In this document: positions 1-7,900 of the stretch, piece by piece
How the letters are laid out: each line of letters opens with the position of its first letter
Position numbering within the stretch: the stretch's first letter is position 1
From: Candidatus Kaiserbacteria bacterium
Lineage (GTDB): Bacteria; Patescibacteriota; Minisyncoccia; Phycocordibacterales; UBA2100
Assembly: GCA_003545515.1 (NCBI GenBank)
Contig: DPYD01000041.1
Span: forward strand, 1-25,562
Reading direction: 5' to 3'
DNA: 25,562 nt
Notes under the pieces: generated by a model
What the model was told of the DNA's origin: nothing
Database searches by the model: none
Seen by the model: only the letters and a program-made list of their open reading frames with translations
Translations under genes and position numbers: made by a program

Positions 1-519
1 ACAGATGCCGATGTGGACGGTGCACACATTCGGACGCTTCTTTTAACGCTTTTCTATCGGCACTTTCGGCCGATTATAGATGGCGGGTTTCTCTACATTG
101 CCCAGCCGCCACTTTACAAAATAAAGAAAGGGAGAGAGTCTTTCTATGCATATACAGAGGATGAGAAAGTAAAGATTGCCGGAAAGAATACGCCTATAGA
201 AGGAGAGGTTTCGGGAGAGGTTGAGGAAGAAGCGGCAGGAGAAGACGCTACCCCATCGGAAGGACCAGAGAGCAAGGGAAAGGTTTCCCGTTCTGGGCAG
301 GCCAAGGTCTCTGTTCAGCGCTATAAGGGTTTAGGAGAAATGAACCCCGATGAACTGTGGGAGACGACCATGGATCCCGCAAGGCGTATCTTGAAGCAGG
401 TCACAATCGAAGACGCGCAAGAGGCCGACAAGATATTCGACATGCTTATGGGTACCGATGTTCCCGCGAGAAAATCGTTCATTCAGTCTCACGCAAAAGA
501 AGCAACACTTGATATTTAG
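1..519 (+). CDS. gyrB: DNA gyrase subunit B, C-terminal part (5' end outside window)
   Basis: GyrB is the ATPase subunit of gyrase, which introduces negative supercoils. The reading frame is open from base 1 ([12 protein letters not shown]), which is the end of the TOPRIM domain with its Mg-binding DxD. The GyrB tail follows: the motif [10 protein letters not shown] near residue 107 and the segment [11 protein letters not shown], then a final ATLDI. Between LYKIKKG and QRYKGLGE there is a longer, acidic, low-complexity stretch (about residues 60-100, rich in E, G, S and P) than in Bacillus GyrB, where this linker is about 20-30 residues. ParE is a possible alternative, but the ending and the WETTMDP motif fit GyrB. 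The next gene starts one base after the stop, so the two may be translationally coupled. Confidence 0.95.
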   Translation, partial: TDADVDGAHIRTLLLTLFYRHFRPIIDGGFLYIAQPPLYKIKKGRESFYAYTEDEKVKIAGKNTPIEGEVSGEVEEEAAGEDATPSEGPESKGKVSRSGQAKVSVQRYKGLGEMNPDELWETTMDPARRILKQVTIEDAQEADKIFDMLMGTDVPARKSFIQSHAKEATLDI

Positions 520-520
520 T

Positions 521-1603
521 ATGAGAGAAGGTGACTTCGTTCCAGATAAGCGAGCGAGGAAATCATTGGTCTTGGAACCGAAAAAGAACTCCGGGATGAG
601 CCGTAGAGGTTTTTTGGAGATTTTAGGCGGGTCGGGAGCTTTTGCCGCCGGGAGTATGATCCCGAAAAGTATTATAAAAGATCTTACGGATGTTCTCGTG
701 TACAAAGAGGAACCGATTAAGGCCGCAGTTTACAATCTGGAAAAACAAGAAACACTCGACAATGTCATTGTCGCAGTACAGAGAAATCTTCGCAATCCTG
801 CGGTGCTGGAAGCTTTGGAAGGTCGTGGAAAAGACTTTCTCTCGGTAATTCTTGGTGCGGTAGAAATACCGATTCTTCCCGAACATCTTGAAGGTACGTC
901 ATACGATGTAAGCGAGCTTCTCCGACGGTATCCTATCCAAGTCGAAGTGTCGCGTGGCACAACAACATCTTTTGGCAACGGTATATTTTGGCAAGATCCA
1001 AATACACAGCTTACCGCGGAGCACGTCATAAGCGGCAACCTTTCGAGTGACACCGAACTTCCGGCGGGTGTTGATGTAAGCACATATCGTGTGGACCCTT
1101 TTTTATCAGCTAGTTCGGAACAAATCGTCAAGGACGATCCGAACCTTACGAATGACGATATTCATGGGCAACTCGTTTCCATAGTTGGTTTTGATCCCGA
1201 TACAACAAGTGATAAAAATGGATACAAAACATATCCTGGCATCGCAATAAAAATCACCCCCGGTCTTGCACGTTTCCTGGTTGAACATTCGGGACCCCTC
1301 GTGAAAAAGAGACCGCTCATGGAGAAGTATCAGAATTCCTTCATGCTCGTTCTTCCTCCCGGTGAGGCAAAGCAGAATGTGAGTGTAGTAAGTACGGGGA
1401 GGGGAAAGTCCACAGCAATATTAGAGCCGATTCGTCGTGCGGCAGGTATGTCCGGGTCGCCTATGTTTGTGCATCTCAAAGGCAGGTATGTTTTTGGGGG
1501 AATTTTCTGGAGCACGTTCTCTTTTGGAAACTTTTCGTCTTATCGCAACATGGACATCGGCTTTGTGCACGGTATTGATGATGTGCGTCGAGCCCTCAAG
1601 TAA
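521..1603 (+). CDS. Tat-signal, trypsin-like serine protease family protein
   Basis: 360 aa. Residues 26-46 (MSRRGFLEILGGSGAFAAGS) match the twin-arginine signal consensus SRRxFLK, so export in folded form is likely. Further on, LTAEHVI carries a His (H168) in the position of the catalytic His of trypsin-fold proteases, and GMSGSP (S311) matches the GDSGGP serine motif. The usual Asp motif (D-I/L-A) is not clear: the best-matching segment reads GIAIKI, with Gly where Asp is expected. It may therefore be inactive or use another acid. The start at 521 was chosen because the frame runs upstream into gyrB; an internal start at 596 would leave the Tat motif at the very N-terminus. No clear Shine-Dalgarno is seen. 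The substrate is unknown. Confidence 0.7.
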   Translation: MREGDFVPDKRARKSLVLEPKKNSGMSRRGFLEILGGSGAFAAGSMIPKSIIKDLTDVLVYKEEPIKAAVYNLEKQETLDNVIVAVQRNLRNPAVLEALEGRGKDFLSVILGAVEIPILPEHLEGTSYDVSELLRRYPIQVEVSRGTTTSFGNGIFWQDPNTQLTAEHVISGNLSSDTELPAGVDVSTYRVDPFLSASSEQIVKDDPNLTNDDIHGQLVSIVGFDPDTTSDKNGYKTYPGIAIKITPGLARFLVEHSGPLVKKRPLMEKYQNSFMLVLPPGEAKQNVSVVSTGRGKSTAILEPIRRAAGMSGSPMFVHLKGRYVFGGIFWSTFSFGNFSSYRNMDIGFVHGIDDVRRALK

Positions 1604-1676
1604 AAAAAGAGATACGCAAACTTTTTCTAAAAGGCCGAGTTAGGACCCTTTCTTCTTGAAATCCAACAGCTAGCTT

Positions 1677-2768
1677 TTAGTATGCGTACGGATAGTACTG
1701 CGTGTAAGGATACTGTTGGTTGTATGGATACACATTATACTGATTGCCGTATTGGTAATAATAGGGAGCACTCACAAATTGCGAAGCGAAGTTGTTTGTT
1801 TTATTAGATTCGCGTACAGAGCCATATGGGTCCACATGCACGCTAAACGTTCCACCTTCCAGTCGTATCTGCGTAAAGCGTAATGTATTTACAATACGAT
1901 CTCCGGCACCGAGCGATTTTTGTACCGGTGATGTATAAGTGTAACCCTGCATTGTTCCGCCGTAGTAGTTACCGGAATAGGCGGATGTAGTCGGCAATTG
2001 TGCGGTGAAGTAGTAAGAGCCGGTGACACTACCGCCGATATTCGCTATCTCAAATGTTGCAGTAGAGACGCCCGACGCATCGGTGTATACAGATACGATA
2101 CGGACGGAAATATCAGCCGGAGTTATTGGACGCGGCGGCGCAGGTACCGTTTGTCTTGGACTCGCCTGTTGAGGGACTGTTGGGGGAGTCGAAGGAGAGG
2201 TTGGTGTTATACGAGGAGCCGCTATAGGAGTTGCTCCAGAGACCGGTGTGACTGCAACAGTTGCGCTCCCCTGCGCCTGCTCGCCTTCGCCGCTGGGGAG
2301 AAAGATTAAGGAGAGCGGGAGAGAAACTGTAGAAGTGGCAGGATTGAATGGGGTCAGAGAGAGCATGTTGTCACTTGCGGCAACCGTGTATGCGGCTCCA
2401 CAGGGAATCTCTGTCAAAGCGCCGCTCGCATCCGATGTTCGGAACTGGAGTCCGCTTGCGCATTGGTACAGGAAGGCATATGTACCGGGGATCGACGGTT
2501 CGTATTCCCATGTGACGGTAAATGCCTTTCCGGAAACGGCCGTTTTCGGGGCGGTCATTTCTATGCTTGCGCCGGGTGTTCCAAAAAACGATGAGAACCA
2601 GCTACGCGAAAGATTCGCGAGATGCACAAGCCCCCAAATGACAACGACGATAATGATAATGAATCCCGCTATTGCGAGAATATTGGAAAGAAAGCTTGTT
2701 TTTGGGTCTTCGGGCGGAGGAGGGACGGCAAAAGGTCTGCTGACCGTCGTTTGGGCATCTTGAGCCAT
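1677..2768 (-). CDS. Membrane-anchored protein with Ig-like and CARDB-like domains and a Tyr-rich tail
   Basis: 363 aa. A short Pro-rich cytoplasmic N-terminus is followed by one transmembrane helix (about residues 28-50), then an Ig-like segment with two Cys (about 67-165), a Pro/Thr/Ser linker (about 175-215), and a CARDB-like domain (about 218-330) with the family-typical ending SVRESNKTNNF. The last 28 residues contain 13 Tyr, mixed with Gln, Asn and Pro. Such proteins are common as hypothetical surface proteins in Parcubacteria. It has no IPYTG motif, so it would be held by its N-terminal helix. It is divergent from the sortase, and the two promoters lie within 100 bp. The Tyr-rich tail recalls the Gly/Tyr protein at 8626-9903. 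Function unknown; probably cell-surface. Confidence 0.75.
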   Translation of the reverse strand: MAQDAQTTVSRPFAVPPPPEDPKTSFLSNILAIAGFIIIIVVVIWGLVHLANLSRSWFSSFFGTPGASIEMTAPKTAVSGKAFTVTWEYEPSIPGTYAFLYQCASGLQFRTSDASGALTEIPCGAAYTVAASDNMLSLTPFNPATSTVSLPLSLIFLPSGEGEQAQGSATVAVTPVSGATPIAAPRITPTSPSTPPTVPQQASPRQTVPAPPRPITPADISVRIVSVYTDASGVSTATFEIANIGGSVTGSYYFTAQLPTTSAYSGNYYGGTMQGYTYTSPVQKSLGAGDRIVNTLRFTQIRLEGGTFSVHVDPYGSVRESNKTNNFASQFVSAPYYYQYGNQYNVYPYNQQYPYTQYYPYAY

Positions 2769-2776
2769 AGGTCGCT

Positions 2777-2805
2777 ACGGTACATGAATAAAAGCGACTT
2801 GTCAA
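2777..2805 (-). promoter_or_regulatory. Promoter for the CARDB/Tyr-rich gene
   Basis: On the minus strand, TTGACA (2805-2800), a 17-nt spacer and TACCGT (2782-2777) precede the ATG (2768) by 8 nt. Transcription would begin at or next to the start codon, so the mRNA is predicted to be leaderless. Confidence 0.65.
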
Positions 2806-2825
2806 CCCTTTGGGTAGAGGCCACA

Positions 2826-2854
2826 TTGACAACGCACGCTATTCAATGTATCAT
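2826..2854 (+). promoter_or_regulatory. Promoter for the sortase gene
   Basis: TTGACA (2826-2831), a 17-nt spacer and TATCAT (2849-2854). The predicted start of transcription is about 7 nt before the ATG at 2868, leaving almost no leader and no Shine-Dalgarno. It is divergent from the promoter at 2777-2805. Confidence 0.7.
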
Positions 2855-2867
2855 TCTGCCATCTGCT

Positions 2868-3536
2868 ATGAGTACAAATCACCTTGGTTTCGAGCCAAAT
2901 ATATCGCAAAAACCCCCTCTACGGGTCTTTTTCGCGGCATCCATCGTGATGTTTTTCCTCACACTTTCTGCGGCGGATTCCGTCGGTTTCGTTCCATGCT
3001 CTCTTGATGGCACGTGCGGGGAAGTTTCTTCCGAGAATGTTCGTCTTTCCAACCTTCCCGAGCTCAGCGTCGAATCGGTAGAGGGTGATAGTCAGGCAGT
3101 CACTTTACCGGATCGTATTGTAATACCAGCTATTGGACTCGATTTAAACGTACAGAATCCTTCGACTCGCGACATTGCGGCACTCGACACTGTTCTCAAA
3201 AACGGTCCTGTACGCTACGTCGATTCGGCGAAACTGGGTGAGAAGGGTAATGTCCTTATCTTCGCGCACAGCTCGCGCCTACCAGTTGTGAGAAACCAAA
3301 TGTTCCGTGCATTCAATCGTGTGTATGAGCTTTCTCCCGGTGATACGATTACCGTGACGGGAGAAGGCAAATCGTATGTTTATTCCGTCCTCTATGTTCG
3401 TAGCGGAAATGCGGACGATGAAATAATAGATCTCTCGCCAAAACAGGGAACACGTCTCACTCTCGTCACCTGCGACACGCTTACTTCAAAAGAAAGCCGC
3501 TGGATTCTGGAGGCGGAACTCATAGGAGTGCTCTAA
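2868..3536 (+). CDS. Sortase family transpeptidase
   Basis: 222 aa. Sortases cut a sorting motif in exported proteins and transfer them to a surface acceptor. An N-terminal hydrophobic helix (about residues 18-38) anchors the enzyme. The catalytic residues are visible: His134 in LIFAHSS, Cys202 in TLVTCDT (the TLxTC sortase signature) and Arg211 in SRWILEAEL. The frame extends upstream to 2622, but the promoter at 2826-2854 and the overlap with the divergent gene support a start at 2868. Three proteins downstream (8626, 10251, 12102) carry an IPYTG sorting motif plus a transmembrane segment and are its likely substrates. The class (D/E-like or CPR-specific) cannot be set from motifs alone. 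Confidence 0.9.
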   Translation: MSTNHLGFEPNISQKPPLRVFFAASIVMFFLTLSAADSVGFVPCSLDGTCGEVSSENVRLSNLPELSVESVEGDSQAVTLPDRIVIPAIGLDLNVQNPSTRDIAALDTVLKNGPVRYVDSAKLGEKGNVLIFAHSSRLPVVRNQMFRAFNRVYELSPGDTITVTGEGKSYVYSVLYVRSGNADDEIIDLSPKQGTRLTLVTCDTLTSKESRWILEAELIGVL

Positions 3537-3564
3537 ATTTTTCTCCGCTGAAACGCCACTTGGA

Positions 3565-3593
3565 TTGACAAAATCCTCATGATGTGCTGATAT
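3565..3593 (+). promoter_or_regulatory. Promoter for the small membrane protein at 3652
   Basis: TTGACA (3565-3570), a 17-nt spacer and TGATAT (3588-3593). The predicted transcript has a leader of about 50 nt containing the Shine-Dalgarno of the next gene. Confidence 0.6.
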
Positions 3594-3651
3594 GGGGATT
3601 GAATAAGCTACGCTGGTTGTCGGCGTAGTGCATTTAAAGGGAGTTAAGGTC

Positions 3652-3879
3652 ATGCCGATCCTCGTCTTGTTATTTTTTGTGATCGCAGTTGCGATCGCAA
3701 TGTTGACTATCTTTCAGTATCTGTCGTCTTTCGAATTCCCAACAACGGAATCTAAAGTGACGAAAACTACGGTCATGGACTCCGTTCTGGAGTTCATGGG
3801 TGAGAACGTATTGGAAGTAAACCTCATTCTCGCAGTGGCACTTGTCATTGCGGTGGTGGCGTACATCAGAAAAACATGA
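3652..3879 (+). CDS. Small two-helix membrane protein, unknown function
   Basis: 75 aa. Two hydrophobic helices (about residues 2-25 and 52-71) flank a short hydrophilic loop, and the protein ends RKT. The ATG at 3652 was chosen because AAAGGGAG (3636-3643) lies 8 nt upstream as a strong Shine-Dalgarno; the frame also opens from a GTG at 3628, which would overlap that site. The gene has its own promoter (3565-3593) and terminator (3912-3969), so it is a single-gene unit. Family not recognised. Confidence 0.65.
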   Translation: MPILVLLFFVIAVAIAMLTIFQYLSSFEFPTTESKVTKTTVMDSVLEFMGENVLEVNLILAVALVIAVVAYIRKT

Positions 3880-3911
3880 TGAAAAGGGGACCGCATGGTC
3901 TCAACTCGCAA

Positions 3912-3969
3912 AAGTCCGATGAATGGACGCGTTGCATTGCAACGCGCACATTCCCGGACTTCGCTTTTT
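3912..3969 (+). terminator. Rho-independent terminator after the small membrane protein
   Basis: A long, nearly perfect hairpin: 3912-3918 pairs with 3955-3961, 3921-3925 with 3949-3953, and 3929-3935 with 3939-3945 (GCGTTGC/GCAACGC). The T-run at 3965-3969 follows. An A-run precedes it, so it may also act on the other strand. Confidence 0.7.
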
Positions 3970-4035
3970 ATACACATCAAAATCTCGGCCCAAGAAAGCA
4001 TCTGGAGGTGCGTATACCCTGGGTACAGTGCGGTT

Positions 4036-4051
4036 GCGTTATGAATAACGC
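4036..4051. repeat. Short perfect inverted repeat upstream of the 403-aa gene
   Basis: GCGTTATGAATAACGC: two 7-nt arms with a 2-nt centre, 46 nt before the ATG at 4098. It is a candidate operator for the module at 4098-5599. No regulator was identified for it. Confidence 0.4.
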
Positions 4052-4097
4052 TTGATAGCATGTACATACTTATCAGCTTTGCACGCATAATACATAC

Positions 4098-5309
4098 ATG
4101 GCACCGAAATTTGAGCAACCGCGGAGAGCAAGAGAAGCGCCGAAAGAACGAAGACGACTCCATGAGGCCCGTTGGGCTGATCGGGCCGATGTGCCAACGG
4201 CGGACACGGATGTAGCGGAGGCGGATGTTCCGATGGCGGAAATTTACAGGGACAAAAGACAATTTGAAGCATACAAGAAAGTCGGCTTCCATCTGAAGAA
4301 AGAATCATTTCTCGAAATGATAGAGAGATGGGAAAAGGATGAGAAGCTCACTGATACGGATCGCAATATGCGCGAGGAGGTGCGGCTTGAGTTCGTCACA
4401 CGCATGGGTATCGTAAAATCTTGTGAGAAGCTTCTTACTAAAGATATTTTTAAAGGGCTTCGCGATGCTGACGACAGGATAAACCGTCTCGTCGGTGAAT
4501 TGGGCGAGGATTGGGTGCTTGACCTCATAAAGCCGCGTCTCATCAACCTTGTAGGCGAACCGGACGGGACGGCTTCTCTTACGGACCTGTGGCAATCGCT
4601 CCGTAACTTTCACGGCGCCTACGAAACTCGGGGGTTCCAGAAAGTGTATTCTCGTATCGAGCAGTATCGAGAGAAATATGGCATCACACCGCAGAAGTGG
4701 GCTGAAATCCAGAGGGGCGGTAGCTTGACTGAAACAGCCGGGAGAGCGTATAAAGAATTCCAAAAGCAACATGGAATATTGGGTCGCCTATGGCATGCTG
4801 TTCCAGAAAGCTGGCATGCAGTCAAGATAGGATTAGCAGGCAGGAGCGAAGAGCAAAACTCTCAAGTGCAAAGGATGCGCGAAACACGCAGTCATGCACT
4901 TGAAATCTTAGGAAGAATTATCGGTCCAGATTTTCAGGATGTTGTTGATAGAGCCATCAAAACAGGGGACAAAGAAAAAACCGAGTCGGTATTGCAAAAA
5001 CAAGAGGGGGGACGCTCCGAATTAGCGCGTGGCTTGACGGAACGACAGCTACAGTCTCGGCACGATAAAGCGTGGGAGCAGTATGTGGCAGACAACGTCA
5101 AGAAAAACTCGGCCAATGGGTACGAAAAATGGCTGGAAGAAACGTTCCAACCTGATTACAAACGTGAGGCAAATGAAGAAACCGGAGGAGGTTGGGTTGC
5201 GCAATTGATGATGGCGCTTTTCGGTATTCGCATGAAGAACCTGAAACGCCCGAATTTTCCGGCTAGAACAGCAAGAGGCGCAGGAGGGTCTGCAGGTGGC
5301 ACTACTTGA
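4098..5309 (+). CDS. Unknown 403-aa helical protein (large partner of two-gene module, copy 1)
   Basis: Not recognised as a known family. It is very charged and predicted helical, with a basic N-terminus (PRRAREAPKERRRL). There is no signal peptide. A short hydrophobic stretch, WVAQLMMALFGI, lies near the C-terminus (about residues 369-380), and a Gly-rich end follows. It is collinear and distantly similar to the 390-aa protein on the other strand (7063-5891). Shared features are AEIYRDKR versus ADIFNDKR, a central RI-LVG-LG block before an ERI/SLR segment, KKYSIT versus EKYGIT, and the hydrophobic ALF motif at the end. There is no Shine-Dalgarno; CATAAT (4086-4091) sits 6 nt before the ATG, which suggests a leaderless start. 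A small gene follows after 29 nt, as in the other copy. Confidence 0.7.
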   Translation: MAPKFEQPRRAREAPKERRRLHEARWADRADVPTADTDVAEADVPMAEIYRDKRQFEAYKKVGFHLKKESFLEMIERWEKDEKLTDTDRNMREEVRLEFVTRMGIVKSCEKLLTKDIFKGLRDADDRINRLVGELGEDWVLDLIKPRLINLVGEPDGTASLTDLWQSLRNFHGAYETRGFQKVYSRIEQYREKYGITPQKWAEIQRGGSLTETAGRAYKEFQKQHGILGRLWHAVPESWHAVKIGLAGRSEEQNSQVQRMRETRSHALEILGRIIGPDFQDVVDRAIKTGDKEKTESVLQKQEGGRSELARGLTERQLQSRHDKAWEQYVADNVKKNSANGYEKWLEETFQPDYKREANEETGGGWVAQLMMALFGIRMKNLKRPNFPARTARGAGGSAGGTT

Positions 5310-5338
5310 TCATTCTACCAATTAACCGTTCTTGATTT

Positions 5339-5599
5339 ATGAAACAACTCGATATTTTGGAAACTTGCAGGCAAAAAATAGCGGAGGGTGACCTCAAGGG
5401 TGCGGAGGATTTCCTAATCGAACATTTTAAAGAACTTCCCAAAGAATTGCAGGGTGATCTTCTCATTGAATTCATAAAACAAGCCGGTTCTGGTAATCGG
5501 CTTGAACACATGGCAACGGATACCGCGGATGCCGCCATGAAGACACTTGACCGGATCGAGAAGCTTGAAAAAGAACTTGCAGAGACACCGGAAAATTAG
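5339..5599 (+). CDS. Unknown 86-aa helical protein (small partner of two-gene module, copy 1)
   Basis: Acidic, helical and soluble, with no signal peptide. It aligns without gaps over most of its length to the equally long protein at 5894-5634: FLIEHFKELPKELQGDLLIEF versus the copy's FVLDNFAKLPEDAQKEMLFAF, and both end in a charged helix (LDRIEKLEKEL / LDALEKLEGIKIAL). It follows the 403-aa gene by 29 nt and is probably in the same transcript. The size, charge and fixed pairing with a large partner suggest it binds that partner, but this is inference. Family not recognised. Confidence 0.65.
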   Translation: MKQLDILETCRQKIAEGDLKGAEDFLIEHFKELPKELQGDLLIEFIKQAGSGNRLEHMATDTADAAMKTLDRIEKLEKELAETPEN

Positions 5600-5633
5600 A
5601 AGCAAGGGGTGTGGAGAGCGGGTGCTCGGACTC

Positions 5634-5894
5634 TCAATGTTTTTCCTGCAGAGCAATCTTTATCCCCTCGAGCTTTTCAAGCGCATCAAGGCCCTCTTTC
5701 TGTATTGTTGAGATAACGGCACTGTCCGCTTCTTTTTCGAGCGCGTCCGCATAGAACGCGAACAGCATTTCTTTCTGTGCATCCTCCGGTAGCTTAGCAA
5801 AATTATCGAGCACGAAGCGCTCGAGCATTTTCTCATCCCCAGCTTCGACTAGACGGTCTATTGCTATGCGTAATTCATCTTTTGTCATTGTCAT
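5634..5894 (-). CDS. Unknown 86-aa helical protein (small partner of two-gene module, copy 2)
   Basis: Paralogue of the 86-aa protein at 5339-5599: same length, same helix pattern, and shared core (F-x-K/E-LP plus a following hydrophobic helix). Its start overlaps the stop of the 390-aa gene by four bases (ATGA, 5894-5891), so the pair is translationally coupled. A second in-frame ATG lies two codons later. The two small genes converge, with stops 34 bp apart (5600-5633). Confidence 0.65.
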   Translation of the reverse strand: MTMTKDELRIAIDRLVEAGDEKMLERFVLDNFAKLPEDAQKEMLFAFYADALEKEADSAVISTIQKEGLDALEKLEGIKIALQEKH

Positions 5895-7063
5895 ATAGAG
5901 TCAATCATTTTCCCCATTTTTTCCCGAGAAGCAAAGAGAGCTCTTAAAAGATTTATGAGCAACCCTTGGCCTTTATACCCATTTTGGCGTTGCATCTCTT
6001 TATCCAAGAAACGCTCTCTAAGATCGGTGTTCTCAATTTCGTTCTTTTGGGCGGCACTGGTGTTCTTCCATTTTTTATCTTTTCCGAATCTTCGCGCTAC
6101 TTCTTGATCTCGGACGGCTAAGAAGCGTCCCTTGATCGCTTTCGGAGTCATTTCTGATCGTACTCTCCGATAGTCATCAACGGTCAGCACATTTCCCTCC
6201 AATGTTTCCACTTTCTTCTTGCCCTCCAGAGCGGCATTCTGCAGTTCGTGGCGAATGTCGGGATTAAGCGTACCGCGCAAAACTTGCGCCACGGAAACGA
6301 GGTTGGTGTTGCATTCTTCGATAAGTTTCTGCTGTTCCTCAAAACTCGCATAGAGTTTATCTGCTCGATAGCGTTTTACGATAAAGCTAAACGCCGCGCG
6401 CCACCCCGTCAATTGTGTGCTCACCGCCAGTTGCAAATTTCTTTTTATCTCATTTGGAGAGGCGGATGCGACCGCTTTGATAAATGTCTCGTCGGTAATG
6501 CTGTATTTTTTCAACCTGTCTTCGACACGTTTGTCCGTCATTGCGGCCGCTCGGCCGTTGCGTATCTCATGCACGTTTTTCAAATAGCCGGAAATGCGCT
6601 CAAAGCTCGGCGTATCGGTTACGGCCAGACCCATCACGTGTTCTCCCAGAAACTTAGCGGCCTGCTCTTTTCCGATTGCGCCGGCAACTATTTTAATGCG
6701 TTCGTCGCGCTCGGCCATTTCGCCTATTTCAGCCGGCGTAAGGTGTTTTTGCACCTGTTCAGCTTGTGCGCGCAAGCGGTTATAGGCAATCCGGGCTTCT
6801 TCCAGAAACTGCTCTTGTTGCTCGCTGAGCGCACGATTTTCTCTGCGCAACTCTACAATGTCGCGGGCACTCTCTTTATCTTGGGAAGGCAAGAAATGGT
6901 TTACGAATAAATCCTGCTCGCGCTTGTCGTTGAAAATATCTGCAATGGAGAGATCACGAGCGCCGAGCCCAATGCCCTCATCAGTAATCGGATCACGAAT
7001 ACTTTCTCGTTTTCGCGCCTTCAGTTGCTCGGCATGCATGCTGTATGCGCGATTCATTTTCAT
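5891..7063 (-). CDS. Unknown 390-aa helical protein (large partner of two-gene module, copy 2)
   Basis: Distant, collinear paralogue of the 403-aa protein at 4098-5309. It begins with a basic region, then ADIFNDKR, a long charged helical middle, and a C-terminal hydrophobic patch (LLINLLRALFAS, about residues 367-378) before a short basic tail. There is no signal peptide and no domain I recognise. The patch is too short for a confident transmembrane helix and could be an amphipathic membrane-binding or partner-binding helix. The start is uncertain by two codons (ATG at 7063 or 7057). A weak TTGCAC/ACAATA promoter lies at 7097-7069. It is followed by its 86-aa partner with an ATGA overlap. Confidence 0.7.
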   Translation of the reverse strand: MKMNRAYSMHAEQLKARKRESIRDPITDEGIGLGARDLSIADIFNDKREQDLFVNHFLPSQDKESARDIVELRRENRALSEQQEQFLEEARIAYNRLRAQAEQVQKHLTPAEIGEMAERDERIKIVAGAIGKEQAAKFLGEHVMGLAVTDTPSFERISGYLKNVHEIRNGRAAAMTDKRVEDRLKKYSITDETFIKAVASASPNEIKRNLQLAVSTQLTGWRAAFSFIVKRYRADKLYASFEEQQKLIEECNTNLVSVAQVLRGTLNPDIRHELQNAALEGKKKVETLEGNVLTVDDYRRVRSEMTPKAIKGRFLAVRDQEVARRFGKDKKWKNTSAAQKNEIENTDLRERFLDKEMQRQNGYKGQGLLINLLRALFASREKMGKMIDSI

Positions 7064-7140
7064 GGTTTTATTGTCTCAAAGAGTGGCTTTAGTGCAAGCA
7101 GGGGAGTTTGTGGGGACGTTATGTGATTTCGTGTTTTAAT

Positions 7141-7171
7141 TTGACATTTTTCATATTTTGTAGTTTATTTT
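7141..7171 (+). promoter_or_regulatory. Promoter for the four-helix membrane protein
   Basis: TTGACA at 7141-7146. The -10 is best read as TTTATT (17-nt spacing) or TATTTT (7166-7171, 19-nt spacing). The ATG at 7218 has GGAGG at 7205-7209. Confidence 0.5.
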
Positions 7172-7217
7172 GTACGGTTCCGGGGCTGTCTCGGATAGAC
7201 AATTGGAGGACAAACAC

Positions 7218-7730
7218 ATGTCGGGTAGTTGGAAAATCTGGCGTTCTCGTGAGGACGAACGCCCCCGCTTCATTTGGGCGGAGCGGTGGAATGCTCCCGC
7301 ATATGCGCTCATCATTCTTGTCTGCGTCCCGCTTCTCGGTTGGAGCGGCTTCGACGAGAGCATCAAGTGGATCATCGCCGCACTTTGGTTCGGTCTCTTT
7401 CCGTTCTATATGCTCTTTGAGGGTCGAGAGTTAACGGGGCAGATGGAAGGGAGGGGTTCTATTGATGCTCCGCAGGCGCGTGCACAGATCAGGACCGGAC
7501 AGCTCCCGTATTTTGGGGCCGTTCTCGCAATCGTCGTCTGGCTCGTTGCCCTCGTCTACTTTAAGGACGACCCGTCGGGAAGCCCGATACGGTACGGTAT
7601 CGTTGAATGGGTGATCCTCGGGCACACATGGCTCGCGATACTCCTCTCGAACCGCATCTTCTACGGGCTCATCATGGAGCTATTGAAGTCGGCACCGAGA
7701 GGGGAGCGGACGGAGAGGCGCCTTGGCTGA
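7218..7730 (+). CDS. Four-helix membrane protein, unknown function
   Basis: 170 aa with four hydrophobic segments at about residues 25-47, 49-72, 98-120 and 130-155, and charged Arg/Glu-rich ends (final RGERTERRLG). The start was chosen at 7218, where GGAGG lies 8 nt upstream; the frame runs open to 7170 without another good start. It has its own promoter (7141) and terminator (7758-7796), so it is a single-gene unit. Codons are richer in C and G than those of the neighbouring 390-aa gene. Family not recognised. Confidence 0.7.
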   Translation: MSGSWKIWRSREDERPRFIWAERWNAPAYALIILVCVPLLGWSGFDESIKWIIAALWFGLFPFYMLFEGRELTGQMEGRGSIDAPQARAQIRTGQLPYFGAVLAIVVWLVALVYFKDDPSGSPIRYGIVEWVILGHTWLAILLSNRIFYGLIMELLKSAPRGERTERRLG

Positions 7731-7757
7731 TCCGCGGCGGCAACAACGAGCGCTATC

Positions 7758-7796
7758 GGCGGCGGGCAAATTCATGCTCGCCGCCACACTGTTTTT
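7758..7796 (+). terminator. Rho-independent terminator after the four-helix membrane protein
   Basis: GGCGGCGGGC (7758-7767) pairs with GCTCGCCGCC (7776-7785) with one G-U pair and an 8-nt loop. The T-run is at 7792-7796. Confidence 0.8.
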
Positions 7797-7866
7797 ACCT
7801 TTCAATCTTCATTATTCCGCGCCGAGAGAGATGTTTTATGCTTACGTTGAGCCATAATCAGAAGAT

Positions 7867-7894
7867 TTGACAAGTCAGTCTTTGGTGATATAAT
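7867..7894 (+). promoter_or_regulatory. Consensus promoter for the structured leader and secreted four-Cys gene
   Basis: TTGACA (7867-7872), a 16-nt spacer and TATAAT (7889-7894): both hexamers match the sigma-70 consensus exactly. This is the strongest promoter in the window. Transcription should begin near 7901, about 260 nt before the next start codon. Confidence 0.8.
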
Positions 7895-7900
7895 GATGTC

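Noticed and set aside
5614..5644. Terminator between the two convergent 86-aa genes
   Set aside because: Only a 5-bp stem (GAGAG/CTCTC) competes with a 4-bp one; the T-run at 5640-5644 is not directly attached. Too weak to call.
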